Origin: HK-STAS-PATE-2 sp046350895
GTDB taxonomy: Bacteria > Patescibacteriota > Patescibacteriia > 2-12-FULL-60-25
DNA: 64,000 nucleotides
Reading direction: 5' to 3'
Assembly: GCA_046350895.1 (NCBI GenBank)
Contig: JAXLZL010000004.1
Coordinates: 19,841-83,840 of the forward strand
Part shown: in pieces, positions 17,604-26,246 of the stretch
Numbering within the stretch: the first letter of the stretch is position 1
How the letters are laid out: the number at the start of each line of letters is the position of its first letter
Notes under the pieces: model-generated
The model's input: only the letters and a program-made list of their open reading frames with translations
Database searches by the model: none
What the model was told of the DNA's origin: nothing
Made by a program: the position numbers and the translations under genes

Positions 17604-18233
17604 TTATTCGTGGATGGATTCGATGATCGTTGAGAGAGCGGCTTGGTCCTGTTGGGCGATTTTTGCCGTCGGACCATCGCTATAATTCGCATCAAGAAGA
17701 TACTTTCCTTTCTTCGTTGTGATGAGATACTGCTCTCCTGGGTAACCTGCCCCATCAACGACAAAATTCACTTTTTGTACGAGAGGGTTCTTTGTTGGCG
17801 AAAGCTTGGTCGTGGTAGCCGAGACTAGTTCCAAATTACTTTCATCCGCCTTGTAGATTATTACCTCATACCCAACGGTAAACTCACTTGCACTCGGCCC
17901 CACAGGACCCCCACTCGTACGGAACAACGTGCCAGTGGCGCTGGTAATGTAGAGCACATTAGTATTGTCGGCGAGAGCTGTGTGGGCGGCAGTAGGATAA
18001 GAGAATGCAAAATCCCAACCCGTATAAGCAGTGGTAGTAGACTGCACTGAATCACCCGCAGGGGTCACAAGCGCCTTAGCCGGGTCTTGGTCAATCTTTT
18101 TTTCTACAACCGAAAGGCGATCCGAGATCATCATAAGCGAACCATTCGTATTCATCTGCATAAAGCCAAGGCCCACAATGCCAAGCAAAATGATCATGGC
18201 GATCGTGATAAGGGAGAAGTGTTTACCGTCCAT
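17604..18233 (-). CDS. Membrane-anchored extracytoplasmic protein, unknown
   Basis: About 209 residues from ATG 18233. One N-terminal hydrophobic helix (FSLITIAMIILLGIVGLGFM) anchors the protein; the rest is Thr/Ser-rich and probably outside. The region after it (RLSVVEKKIDQDP) may be a short coiled coil. The C-terminal half (EQYLITTKKGKYLLDANY) looks like a small beta-domain. No family recognised. An alternative TTG start at 18263 adds ten residues. No Shine-Dalgarno. Confidence 0.65.
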   Translation of the reverse strand: MDGKHFSLITIAMIILLGIVGLGFMQMNTNGSLMMISDRLSVVEKKIDQDPAKALVTPAGDSVQSTTTAYTGWDFAFSYPTAAHTALADNTNVLYITSATGTLFRTSGGPVGPSASEFTVGYEVIIYKADESNLELVSATTTKLSPTKNPLVQKVNFVVDGAGYPGEQYLITTKKGKYLLDANYSDGPTAKIAQQDQAALSTIIESIHE

Positions 18234-18319
18234 AGTGTGGTTAAAAGAGTGTTTAGATGCCAATAGAACGAAACATATTATAAATCATGACACCGTCCTC
18301 CGAATAGCCAGTTATACAC

Positions 18320-18344
18320 AAACCCCGCCTTGAGGGCGGGGTTT
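18320..18344 (-). terminator. Intrinsic terminator of rplU
   Basis: Ten-base stem AAACCCCGCC / GGCGGGGTTT with a five-base loop, 11 bases after the rplU stop. The T tract is short on both strands. Confidence 0.75.
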
Positions 18345-18354
18345 GAAAGATTGA

Positions 18355-18657
18355 TTACGCAATCTTGGTGATCTTCACTTCAGTGAAGTGCTGGCGGTGG
18401 CCATGGCGGCGCGTATAGCGGCTCTTGGCTTTGTATTTCACGACTTCTACCTTGGCGTGGCGGCCCTGGCGAACGACTTCGCCGGTAACCTTTTCGCCGA
18501 GCGAAGGAGTGCCGAGATTGAGCTTGTCGCCCTCAGCGGTGAGAAGCGTCTCAAAAGACACGGCTTTGCCGGCTTCTGCTTCGAGCTTTTCGATTTTGAT
18601 GACGTCGCCCTCGGATACGAGGTACTGCTTACCGCCAGTAGAGATAACTGCAATCAT
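18355..18657 (-). CDS. rplU: 50S ribosomal protein L21
   Basis: 100 residues. Opens MIAVISTGGKQYLVSEGD, the L21 signature, and ends with the basic RYTRRHGHRQHFTEVKI typical of the rRNA-binding tail. Binds 23S rRNA near L20. It is a single-gene unit here, with rpmA (L27) 8 kb away on the other strand, whereas the two are adjacent in most bacteria. Confidence 0.96.
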   Translation of the reverse strand: MIAVISTGGKQYLVSEGDVIKIEKLEAEAGKAVSFETLLTAEGDKLNLGTPSLGEKVTGEVVRQGRHAKVEVVKYKAKSRYTRRHGHRQHFTEVKITKIA

Positions 18658-18732
18658 AGAATTTTTGGGAATGGGCGTATAATAGCGGTTTTAGGCTAGG
18701 TTGTCAATAAAAGGCCATTTGCCCGTATTTGG

Positions 18733-19200
18733 CTATCTTAAGCTGTTTAAATCCGTCTGGGTACCGATTTCGAGCTTGTATTCTTTTACCATCCCCTCAT
18801 TGAGCTCAAGTACCATATCAGCCTCGGTTACAGACTGGTGACTGGGGATACCGGCAAGGCTCGGGCGCTGAAGGGTCGCGATATCGACCACCTTCCCCTC
18901 TCTTAGGTAAACAATGTCGAGTGCAAACTTCATATCCTTCATCCAGAAATTCTGGTTCTCGACATTTGGCATGATAAAGAGCATCCCCTCGTCTTTGGTC
19001 ATGCGTTTGCGGCCGCTGAGGCCCTGAACGATCGAAGCGGGCGTACGAGCGATCTCAAGATTGAGAGTTTTGCCGTTAAGTGTCACAGCTTGGTCATGAC
19101 GCATCACTGCCGCGCTTGGTGCAGCAAAAATGAAAGCCGCGACACAGATGCCGGCTGACAATATAACGAGCGCAATCGTTACAAAAAGTTTTTTCTTCAT
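18733..19200 (-). CDS. DUF192 family secreted protein
   Basis: 155 residues. Signal peptide or anchor MKKKLFVTIALVILSAGICV, then the DUF192 domain: EIARTPASIVQGLSGRKRM, EGMLFIMPNVENQNFWMKDM and LDIVYL are the conserved blocks. Function of the family is not known. The start ATG overlaps the stop of the upstream WecA-like gene as ATGA once the frameshift in that gene is corrected, so the two are translationally coupled. Confidence 0.88.
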   Translation of the reverse strand: MKKKLFVTIALVILSAGICVAAFIFAAPSAAVMRHDQAVTLNGKTLNLEIARTPASIVQGLSGRKRMTKDEGMLFIMPNVENQNFWMKDMKFALDIVYLREGKVVDIATLQRPSLAGIPSHQSVTEADMVLELNEGMVKEYKLEIGTQTDLNSLR

Positions 19201-20254
19201 GAGATGGTTTTTTGCTTATGTTTGGCATCAGCCCATGCACCAAGCCCTACGGTTACTGAACACAATAAAATAAATAACAAGACTTTTCCCGTGTTTGCAC
19301 AAATAAACCCGCGGCACCGACGAGGGCGGTGAGCGACCAAAGAAGATAGACAACATGGCGCTTATCGAGACCTGCCTTCAATAGTTTGTGATGCAGGTGG
19401 GTATCATCACCCTTGAACGGTGATACGCCGCGACGTACTCGGCCTACGAGGACAAAAGCGAGATCAACAATCGGTAAACCAAGCACCATCAGAGCCGTCG
19501 CTAATTTTGCACCGCTCAAGATCGCTAACGCACCAAGCAAGAAGCCAGCCAACGTACTCCCCGCTTCTCCCAAAAACTGTTTGGCGGGATTCATATTATG
19601 GGGCAAGAATCCGGCAAAGGCACCGGCAACAACAACAGCCAACATCGCCATGCTTGGTTGGTAATAACGTTGAGTGAGTGACAGAGCCACGATAAGCATC
19701 GCACCAATCACCGCTTGGCCGGTCACAAGGCCATCAAGACCGTCCATGGCCTTGGTTGCATACGTGACACCCATCAACCAACAGAAGGCGAGCAAGCTCG
19801 GCAATACGGCGACACCACCGATCACCCAGAACTGCAACGAGTAGGCTCCGCCAGAAGGATTCGTGATATGGCTAATCGATAATCCGCAAGCCACGGCAAC
19901 AACGCACCCAACAATCGGAAAGAGAATTTGGTATTTAGCGGGCAAATCATGACGATCATCCAAAACACCGCCAAACATCAGAATGATGGCAGCGACCATT
20001 AAGCCCGTTAATGCCAAACTAGGCACCGATAACCATGGTGATAAAAAACCAAAAGCGATCAAAACGACCAAACCGATACCGAGTCCGCCCAAAAGGGGCG
20101 TTGCCATCTCATGAATTTTACGTCCCCCTTTTGGCTCATCAATAGCCCTGAGGCGAAATGCCAGTCGCTGGGTCGCACGAGCCAAAACCCACGACAAAGC
20201 CGCACTGGCCAAGCCAAGAGCGGCAAGAATCAAATACAGGGTCACACGGCTCAT
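19197..20254 (-). CDS. WecA/TagO-like undecaprenyl-phosphate sugar-1-phosphate transferase (3' frameshift)
   Basis: Polytopic membrane enzyme of the MraY/WecA family, starting glycan synthesis on the C55 carrier. Motifs: GGRKIHEMATPLLGG, GVLDDRHDLPAKYQ, TKAMDGLDGL, FLGEAGSTLAGF, and DDTHLHHKLLKAG (HIHH-type loop of WecA/TagO). Near 19290 the frame changes at a G run: inserting one G restores RGKVLLFILLCSVTVGLGAW, a proper last helix, and ends in a TGA overlapping the DUF192 start. That gives 352 residues. ATG 20254 (MSRVTLYLIL) is preferred to 20275, which overlaps the Clp-like gene. Substrate sugar unknown. Confidence 0.85.
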
Positions 20255-20262
20255 ATCGGCAT

Positions 20263-22926
20263 CTAACCGCGCCATTTCTCGACGCGCAAGTGACCACCCT
20301 CTTCGAGCACGAGGGTATCTTTGCGGGTGGCTTCTTCGCGCAATAAGGCATCGGCAATGGCTGTCTCAACCTTGTCTTGGATAAGGCGTTTTAGAGGGCG
20401 CACGCCAAATTGCGGATCAAAACCCTCTTTCGCCAACCATTGAACCGCTTCATCGTCGGCGGTAAAGACGATCCCTTTTTCTTTGAGTTTTTCAGCCAGG
20501 CGACGAATTTGCAACCAGGTAATTTGCTCTACCTCATCAAGATGAAGCGGACGGAACACAATGATACCGTCAAAACGGTTCAAGAACTCCGGACGATAGG
20601 TCGATTGCAGTTCACGTTCTAACAATTCGCGCTTGATGGACTCAATACCCTTTTCTTCACGAACGGCTTGTTGGATATACCCGGCACCGGCATTTGACGT
20701 TGCGATAATCACGGTATTGGTGAAATCGATGGTGCGACCAACGCCATCGGTGAGACGCCCATCATCAAGCACCTGCAAAAACGTTGTTAGTACATCAGGA
20801 TTCGCTTTCTCTAATTCATCCAAGAGCACGATCGAGAATGGCTGTTTGCGAATAGCCTCGGTCAATAAACCGCCCTTATTGTCACCAGGATTACCGATCA
20901 GGCGCGATACCGATGAAGCCTGTTGGTATTCGGACATGTCGAGACGCACCAAAAAACGTTCATGACCGACATACTCCATCGCAAGCGCTTTAGCGAGCTC
21001 AGTTTTACCGACACCCGTCGGGCCCAAGAACAAGAAGGTCGCCATCGGACGTCTCGTCTCACGCACATCGACGCGTGCACGGCGCATCGCCTGCGAGACG
21101 GCTTTGACCGCCTCTTCTTGGCCGATGACATGGGCCTTTAAACGGTCTTCGAGGCCAAGGAGTTTTTCTTTTTCATTTGAGTTGATCGATTCGACCGGGA
21201 TGCGCGTCTTCTCATGTACAATTTGGGCGATATCTTCTTCACTCACCAATACTCCCGAACCGCGCTTGCGCTGGGCGGATGCCGCCGCCTCGGTCATGAG
21301 TTGAAGGGCACTCTCAGGCAAACGGATATCTTTGAGATACCGCTTGGCCGACGCATAGGCCTGCTCAAGGGCACCATAGGTAAAAAAGACATGTGATCGG
21401 TATTCGATACTGCCCGCCTTTGCCATCAATAACTCCATAGCCGCCTCTTGTGATGGCTCTTCGAGTATCTGCTTACCCATTTGGGCGCTTAAGGCATGCG
21501 GCTCAAGGACGCTCGTCCATGCACCTGGTGTCGTTGTCGCAAGCAGCATCAGCCTCCCCTGCTCTAAATCTGAAGCGAGTAAATCAGCCAAATCAACACC
21601 GTTCGTCGAGACGCGCACCACGGCATCAAGTTGTTGAAGCACAAGCAAAATATTGCCCGAGCTCTCAGCTTCACGAATCAATGACAATAAGCGCTGTGGA
21701 GCATAAGACGGGTCACCGCCAGCGAGTACATGCGCTACATCAACCACGACCATGCGTTTATCAAACAGGATAGGCGGCACGTCTTCAATCACCATGCGCT
21801 GCGCCAAACCTTCTACCAAGGCGCGCTTACCAACACCTGCATCCGCAATGAGAGCCATGGCACGGTGCCCACTTTCAAACCCGCGCAAAAGCTGGTCCAT
21901 GTCGGCATCGCGTCCAATCAAAGGGAAAAGATAGTCATGTCGCGCCGAACGGGTGAGATCTTCGCCAAACTGGTCAAGGAGCGGCGTGGCATGGGCCGTC
22001 ATGGCACGGTCCATCGAGGCGTCAGGCTTGAGGATGGCGAGCTGGTGAAAGGCGCGGTGGTCTTCAACGAGTTGCTCTTGCAAACGGATCCAATGCGCCA
22101 CGCGTTCAACACGCTCAGGTGGCACGCCTAAAACATCGAGAGCATCACGAATGCCCGCATCGACTTCAACAGCCGCTTGAAAGATATCCATTACGCTTAC
22201 CGTTTGGCGCTGGTTTTGCCGGGCATAGAGAAACGCGCGCAGTAAAATCTCTCTTGCTTCGGTTGTCAGTTTTGGTTCGCGTTGCTCGCCAAAAGGCACT
22301 TGCCCCAATAAGCGCGTGAGTTGCGGCTTCCAGGCATCAAAGGTGACGCCGAGGCGTGAGAGCAGAATACCGCCTTGGGTTGAAGTGAGCGCGGAGGCAA
22401 ATACATGAATAGGCGCCAACTCGGATTTTTGCTGTTTGCGCGCAAGGTCATGGGCCAAACGAAGCGCGTTCCAGGCACTGTCATCGGCATAACGCGAGAC
22501 ATCGCGCACAAATGGCAGCTCAGGCGTATGCGCCGGAGCTTGCGGCAACCGTTCTTGCGTCTCTGCCCAGGTCGCCGAACGATAAACAAGCAACAAGATA
22601 GACAAGGCAGCCACACAAAAGGCAAAAGCCATCGGACCGCCATTCACGAGAGCCAGAAACGTGAACTCGGTCACGGATTGCATCAATAGCCAACCCGCAA
22701 CCAAAGCCGAAATAATGAGGGCGGCCATGGCCAAGACCACACTCCCGCGGCGCGAAATTTCTTTGACGCGTCGCAAGGCAAAAACCGAGCTTTCAACCGG
22801 ACTCAACCAGATAAGCTGTTCAGCATTGTCGACGACCAACGCAAACTCCGAGCCTTGGCAGTTTTTACACAAGCGCTTGTCTTCTACTCCGTCACAGGTG
22901 TCACAAGAAATTCTCTGGATATCCAT
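20263..22926 (-). CDS. Membrane-anchored Clp/Hsp100-type AAA+ ATPase with N-terminal zinc ribbon
   Basis: 887 residues in this order: a likely zinc ribbon (C8, C11, C20, C23), two hydrophobic helices at about residues 60-85 and 90-113, a Clp-N-like helical repeat region, AAA+ D1 and AAA+ D2. D1 is atypical: Walker A is ADAGVGKRALVEG (Arg for Thr/Ser) and the Walker B region reads ILLVLQQLDAVV, without the Asp-Glu pair. D2 is canonical: GPTGVGKTELAKAL, IVLLDELEKA, IIATSNAG, RPEFLNRFD and FGVRPLKRLIQ. I see no IGF/LGF/VGF loop before RPEFLNR, so docking to ClpP is doubtful. Presumably a membrane-tethered unfoldase. It is one base downstream of a small membrane-protein gene and overlaps or abuts the WecA-like gene. 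Confidence 0.85.
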   Translation of the reverse strand: MDIQRISCDTCDGVEDKRLCKNCQGSEFALVVDNAEQLIWLSPVESSVFALRRVKEISRRGSVVLAMAALIISALVAGWLLMQSVTEFTFLALVNGGPMAFAFCVAALSILLLVYRSATWAETQERLPQAPAHTPELPFVRDVSRYADDSAWNALRLAHDLARKQQKSELAPIHVFASALTSTQGGILLSRLGVTFDAWKPQLTRLLGQVPFGEQREPKLTTEAREILLRAFLYARQNQRQTVSVMDIFQAAVEVDAGIRDALDVLGVPPERVERVAHWIRLQEQLVEDHRAFHQLAILKPDASMDRAMTAHATPLLDQFGEDLTRSARHDYLFPLIGRDADMDQLLRGFESGHRAMALIADAGVGKRALVEGLAQRMVIEDVPPILFDKRMVVVDVAHVLAGGDPSYAPQRLLSLIREAESSGNILLVLQQLDAVVRVSTNGVDLADLLASDLEQGRLMLLATTTPGAWTSVLEPHALSAQMGKQILEEPSQEAAMELLMAKAGSIEYRSHVFFTYGALEQAYASAKRYLKDIRLPESALQLMTEAAASAQRKRGSGVLVSEEDIAQIVHEKTRIPVESINSNEKEKLLGLEDRLKAHVIGQEEAVKAVSQAMRRARVDVRETRRPMATFLFLGPTGVGKTELAKALAMEYVGHERFLVRLDMSEYQQASSVSRLIGNPGDNKGGLLTEAIRKQPFSIVLLDELEKANPDVLTTFLQVLDDGRLTDGVGRTIDFTNTVIIATSNAGAGYIQQAVREEKGIESIKRELLERELQSTYRPEFLNRFDGIIVFRPLHLDEVEQITWLQIRRLAEKLKEKGIVFTADDEAVQWLAKEGFDPQFGVRPLKRLIQDKVETAIADALLREEATRKDTLVLEEGGHLRVEKWRG

Positions 22927-22927
22927 A

Positions 22928-23317
22928 TCACATCAGGTGAATCAAACCGAGTACGGCCATGGCGTTTAATACGAGCAGGGCAATGATGAATGCCGGGATA
23001 AAAAACCAAGCTACCAATGCCAGCAGATAAAAGAACACCGACACCACCAAAACCAATAAGCGCCAAATTAACACGACAAAACGCATCACGACACTGATGA
23101 GGCGCCCAGCCAAATCGCTTTGGCCATACATCGGTTGAAACAGATGCGATGTCCAGAAACGAAAGGCCAATGAACGCCAACGAAAAGCGAGCCGTGTTTT
23201 TACCCAATCAAAAAGACGGGTAACACCGTCTGAATACCACCAAAAAAAGGTTTTAAGCACCACGCCAAACAATTCTGAAACGATGATCGTAAAAGAAGAT
23301 GCGACAGGCATGGACAT
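22928..23317 (-). CDS. Membrane protein, unknown, coupled to the Clp-like gene
   Basis: 129 residues. The N-terminal half is basic and aromatic (KTFFWWYSDGVTRLFDW), the C-terminal half has two strong membrane helices (about residues 75-100 and 103-126). No family recognised. Its stop is one base before the start of the membrane-anchored Clp-like ATPase, so the products may work together, for instance as an adaptor or anchor. The start is Met 23317 or 23311; neither has an SD. Confidence 0.7.
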   Translation of the reverse strand: MSMPVASSFTIIVSELFGVVLKTFFWWYSDGVTRLFDWVKTRLAFRWRSLAFRFWTSHLFQPMYGQSDLAGRLISVVMRFVVLIWRLLVLVVSVFFYLLALVAWFFIPAFIIALLVLNAMAVLGLIHLM

Positions 23318-23332
23318 GGGGCGATTATATCA

Positions 23333-23444
23333 ATAATCCCCCCTACACGCTATGAGGGAGGATTATGTCGGTAGATGCTAAGCAACTGCCGGCATGAGTG
23401 AATCACATTTGATCGTTTTCACGGTCGGGTGACGCGCTCATGCC
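23333..23444 (-). ncRNA. Structured intergenic region, possible leader or small RNA
   Basis: Between ftsL and the membrane-protein gene. Two inverted repeats: a 12-base stem with one mismatch (23333-23344 with 23355-23366) and GGCATGAG / CTCATGCC (23391-23398 with 23437-23444) enclosing 38 bases with further GTGA/TCAC pairing. No T tract follows, so it is not a plain terminator. It could be a leader RNA for the downstream genes or an attenuator after ftsL. No known family recognised. Confidence 0.35.
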
Positions 23445-23450
23445 CGAAGT

Positions 23451-23852
23451 CTAGCGGGCGACGGCGACACTGTCGCGGCTGACGTCGACAAACTCCATGC
23501 GGTCAGCAGAAACATAACCGAGGCCATTAACACGGTCTTCAATGCTGCGGATGGCACGCTTTTGCGCCACCTGGTCTTCGAGCGAAGCAACGGTGATTTG
23601 CAAACGCTCCAACTGTCGTTCTTGGTCACGCAAGGCAAAGCCCTTTGTAGCCGTGTGGTTCATCTGAAAAACATACGACACCATCCCGACAATCGAGATC
23701 CCGATCAACAAATACACCCAAGAACGCTCAGCGACATTGGCGAGGCGCTTGCCCAAAGGCAAAGCCAAACCGAGGGCCTGCTGCGGTGAGCGGAGGTTAT
23801 AGGCGTACGAGGTGCGGGTGATCGATGTCATAGATAAAGTACTTTTTGTCAT
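23451..23852 (-). CDS. ftsL: FtsL-like division protein
   Basis: About 133 residues: short cytosolic N-terminus, one membrane helix (SWVYLLIGISIVGMVSYVF), then a predicted coiled coil (DQERQLERLQITVASLEDQV) and a short C-terminal tail with RVNGLGYVSADRMEFV, the FtsL/DivIC layout. Sequence similarity in this family is weak, so the call rests on topology plus position directly after mraZ and rsmH. Starts at 23852 or 23831; the first is nine bases from the rsmH stop. Confidence 0.78.
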   Translation of the reverse strand: MTKSTLSMTSITRTSYAYNLRSPQQALGLALPLGKRLANVAERSWVYLLIGISIVGMVSYVFQMNHTATKGFALRDQERQLERLQITVASLEDQVAQKRAIRSIEDRVNGLGYVSADRMEFVDVSRDSVAVAR

Positions 23853-23860
23853 CCCGAGCG

Positions 23861-24760
23861 TTAGCCGAGGGATTTGGTGGCGACGCGTAATTTTGCACTG
23901 CGCGATCGCGGATTGGCGGCGAGTTCTGATTCGCCAGGGGTCAGGGGCTTCTTGTACAGGTTGGTCCACTTGGACTCATCTTTGAGCGCGAGTTTGACCA
24001 CGCGGTCTTCAATGGAGTGAAACGAGATGATCGCGAGCCGGCCATTAGGGGCGAGGATGCTATAGGCACTCTCGATGGCCTGCTTGAGCGATTGGATCTC
24101 GTCATTTACCGCCATGCGCAAGGCTTGAAAGGTTCTTGTCGCGGGATGGATGCGGCCTTGTTCGTAATTGGCTGGTACCGCCGCTTTGATAACGCCGGCA
24201 AGTTCGATCGTTCGGGTGATACGGGACACGCGGCGCGCGTCGGCAATCGCCGTGGCGATTCTGAAGGCGAATTTTTCTTCGCCGAAATTGCGGATCATCT
24301 CGGTCAATTCGGACACCTTCCATGTATTGACGATGTCGGCAGCCGTGAGGCCGTCTTCATTCGCCTTTGGACCAAGGCGCATATCGAGCGGTCCCTCGAG
24401 TTGAAAGGACAAGCCTTTTTTCGGGTCTGAGATCTCATCAGAGGAGAAACCGAGATCGAGCAGAATACCGTCAACCGAGTTCACGCCGAGTTCGCGCAAG
24501 CTGTCTGCCATGGTTCTGAAGTTCGCATCGATCCCCTGCCAACGGTCGCCGTATTCGGCGAGCGTTTCTTTGGCTCTTGAGAGAGCCTGGGGGTCAACGT
24601 CGAAGGAGTACACGCGGCCGGTAGGCGCCGAGCGCTTCAGCAGTTCACGCGTATGCGTGGCACCGCCGAGCGTCCCGTCGACATAGGTACCGCCATCATG
24701 AGGTTCGAGGCCAAGCATGGTTTCCTCGAGCATCACGGCGATGTGGATGGAGGTGCTCAT
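23861..24760 (-). CDS. rsmH: 16S rRNA (cytosine-1402-N4)-methyltransferase
   Basis: SAM-dependent methylation of C1402 in the ribosomal P site. 299 residues from ATG 24760: MSTSIHIAVMLEETMLGL, SAM-binding YVDGTLGGATHTRELL, VDGILLDLGFSSDEI, RIHPATRTFQALRMAVN and FHSIEDRVVK are all family blocks. The start overlaps the mraZ stop as ATGA. Complete and unbroken. Confidence 0.96.
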   Translation of the reverse strand: MSTSIHIAVMLEETMLGLEPHDGGTYVDGTLGGATHTRELLKRSAPTGRVYSFDVDPQALSRAKETLAEYGDRWQGIDANFRTMADSLRELGVNSVDGILLDLGFSSDEISDPKKGLSFQLEGPLDMRLGPKANEDGLTAADIVNTWKVSELTEMIRNFGEEKFAFRIATAIADARRVSRITRTIELAGVIKAAVPANYEQGRIHPATRTFQALRMAVNDEIQSLKQAIESAYSILAPNGRLAIISFHSIEDRVVKLALKDESKWTNLYKKPLTPGESELAANPRSRSAKLRVATKSLG

Positions 24761-25188
24761 ACGCCGAGATTGGTTAAACGTTCTGCAATCGCATTGCCTT
24801 GGTCCTCCGTTTGGCGGGCATAGGCTTCGTAAGCTTCTTCGTCCCAAATTTCGAGACGATTGTACAAACCTGCGACAACAACGTTTTTCTGCAACCCTGA
24901 ATAGGTACGCAGATACTCTGGCAAAAGCACGCGTCCGGCCTTGTCGACTTCGGCCTCCATGGCACCGGCAAGCATCAAACGTGCAAAAGCACGCGTATCA
25001 GCCTGGCCGAGCGGAAGCGCAGCGAGTTTGGCAGCGAGTGTCTCCCACTCCTGTTTCGGGTAAAGGAAGAGGCTGCGGTCCAACCCACGAGTAACGACGA
25101 CACCCTCAGCGAGGGCAGCGCGAAACTTAGCCGGTATGGACATGCGGCCTTTTTCATCGAGACTGTGATGAAATTCCCCGATAAACAT
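24757..25188 (-). CDS. mraZ: MraZ transcriptional regulator
   Basis: 143 residues with two AbrB-like SpoVT/MraZ repeats: FIGEFHHSLDEKGRMSIPAK and AEVDKAGRVLLPEYLR, each with the DxxGR signature. MraZ forms rings that bind direct TGGGN repeats at its own promoter and represses the division and cell-wall operon; such repeats are present at 25214-25248. First gene of mraZ-rsmH-ftsL. Start ATG 25188 is fixed by homology and by the operator upstream. Confidence 0.96.
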   Translation of the reverse strand: MFIGEFHHSLDEKGRMSIPAKFRAALAEGVVVTRGLDRSLFLYPKQEWETLAAKLAALPLGQADTRAFARLMLAGAMEAEVDKAGRVLLPEYLRTYSGLQKNVVVAGLYNRLEIWDEEAYEAYARQTEDQGNAIAERLTNLGV

Positions 25189-25213
25189 GGCGCGGATACG
25201 TGTTCTGAAGTTT

Positions 25214-25267
25214 TCCCACTTCTTCCCACGTGATCCCATTTTATACCACTTTGCCCCTTTTGTACAA
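25214..25267 (-). promoter_or_regulatory. mraZ promoter and MraZ operator
   Basis: On the minus strand three TGGGA repeats (complements of 25214-25218, 25224-25228, 25234-25238) and a fourth weaker TGGTA (25244-25248) are spaced exactly ten bases apart, so all lie on one face of the helix. The promoter is TTGTAC (25262-25267), 16-base spacer, TATAAA (25240-25245). The operator overlaps the -10 box and continues into the early transcribed region, as expected for autorepression. Confidence 0.88.
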
Positions 25268-25283
25268 AAACCGTTCTCAACAA

Positions 25284-25308
25284 AAAACCCGCTATCTTAG
25301 CGGGTTTT
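25284..25308 (-). terminator. Intrinsic terminator
   Basis: Stem AACCCGCTA / TAGCGGGTT followed on the minus strand by a six-T tract; ends the 25348-26235 gene and isolates it from the mraZ promoter. Confidence 0.85.
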
Positions 25309-25347
25309 TGCGTTCTGTTTTTGTTTGTGGGGATAAGTTAGATCCCA

Positions 25348-26235
25348 CTAGGGCTTTACCGTGACCGTTGTCGTGCTACTTCGACCAACGAGCTCTGCAA
25401 CGAAAGTTTTCGTAGAAGTTACATATCGCAAGTTCTCCCACCAGGTATTATGCACAATATCTGCCTCATCAACCACGTTGCTCTGATTACTGGATACAAG
25501 TTTATCGTTCACCAAATCAAGAACATTTAACGGTTGCCCCTGGCAAGACCCCTCGCAGATCTCTTCATTGGTCATTGCGAAATAGCCATCAACAAAAAGT
25601 CTTCTGCTATAGGCTTCTTTGCCTTCAGTTGAGAAACTGAACACCGGTGAAGGTCTGAAAGAACGAATTCTATGTAGGTCGCCAGCCTTAGAGAGGTTTG
25701 CTACATAGATCGAATCCGTTGAAAAGACGTCGAAAAACTCATTTTTCAGCAGCCCACGAGACATTACGATAGCGATATATTGATTACCTTCCCGTTTGAA
25801 TAGAGTAAACTCCTTTATAAAGACATCGGTGTCCGTGTTCCAATATCGACCAATCTCTTTCTGATTTCCAGCGCTGTCAACAAGAATGAGCGTATTATCG
25901 GCCCTGCAAATCCTTCTTCGAGAATTTTGCGTATCGGGGGCAATATTCAAAGGATCGCTATCTTTACAGTACTGGCGTAATTCATAGCCGTTAGCACCCA
26001 GCTCAGGACTTCCGCTAATACTCAGAACCAACCTAGGATCGTTATCATACATCCACTGATCAGAAGCTCTGATGGGCTTAGGGGCACTATTAGCGACCTC
26101 ATTTCTGTACCAATCAACTAACGTAGCTAGCTCATTATTTCGCTGCTCAAGTCGCAAAATCACAGCTCCTCCACCGACAATAAAGACAATCAGGGCCACC
26201 GCAAAAGGCAGGGCGTATCTATATTTTTCTTGCAT
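25348..26235 (-). CDS. Membrane-anchored secreted protein, paralogue A
   Basis: 295 residues: one N-terminal membrane helix (PFAVALIVFIVGGGAVIL), short coiled stretch, then an outside domain with a single pair of cysteine-containing segments (YELRQYCKDSD and RRRICRADN, and CEGSCQG later). It shares layout and short blocks with the next gene (ELRQYC versus TLTQYC; an Ile-Cys segment followed by a hydrophobic strand and a charged loop; an aromatic strand before IAIVM/ILITN), so the two look like old tandem duplicates. No family recognised. Lower GC than its neighbours. Ends at the terminator at 25284-25308. Confidence 0.7.
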   Translation of the reverse strand: MQEKYRYALPFAVALIVFIVGGGAVILRLEQRNNELATLVDWYRNEVANSAPKPIRASDQWMYDNDPRLVLSISGSPELGANGYELRQYCKDSDPLNIAPDTQNSRRRICRADNTLILVDSAGNQKEIGRYWNTDTDVFIKEFTLFKREGNQYIAIVMSRGLLKNEFFDVFSTDSIYVANLSKAGDLHRIRSFRPSPVFSFSTEGKEAYSRRLFVDGYFAMTNEEICEGSCQGQPLNVLDLVNDKLVSSNQSNVVDEADIVHNTWWENLRYVTSTKTFVAELVGRSSTTTVTVKP

Positions 26236-26246
26236 AGATCGCTGAA

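Noticed and set aside
18312..18320. TTATACACA as a second DnaA box and possible origin
   Set aside because: Single variant match beside the rplU terminator, with no cluster and no replication gene next to it.
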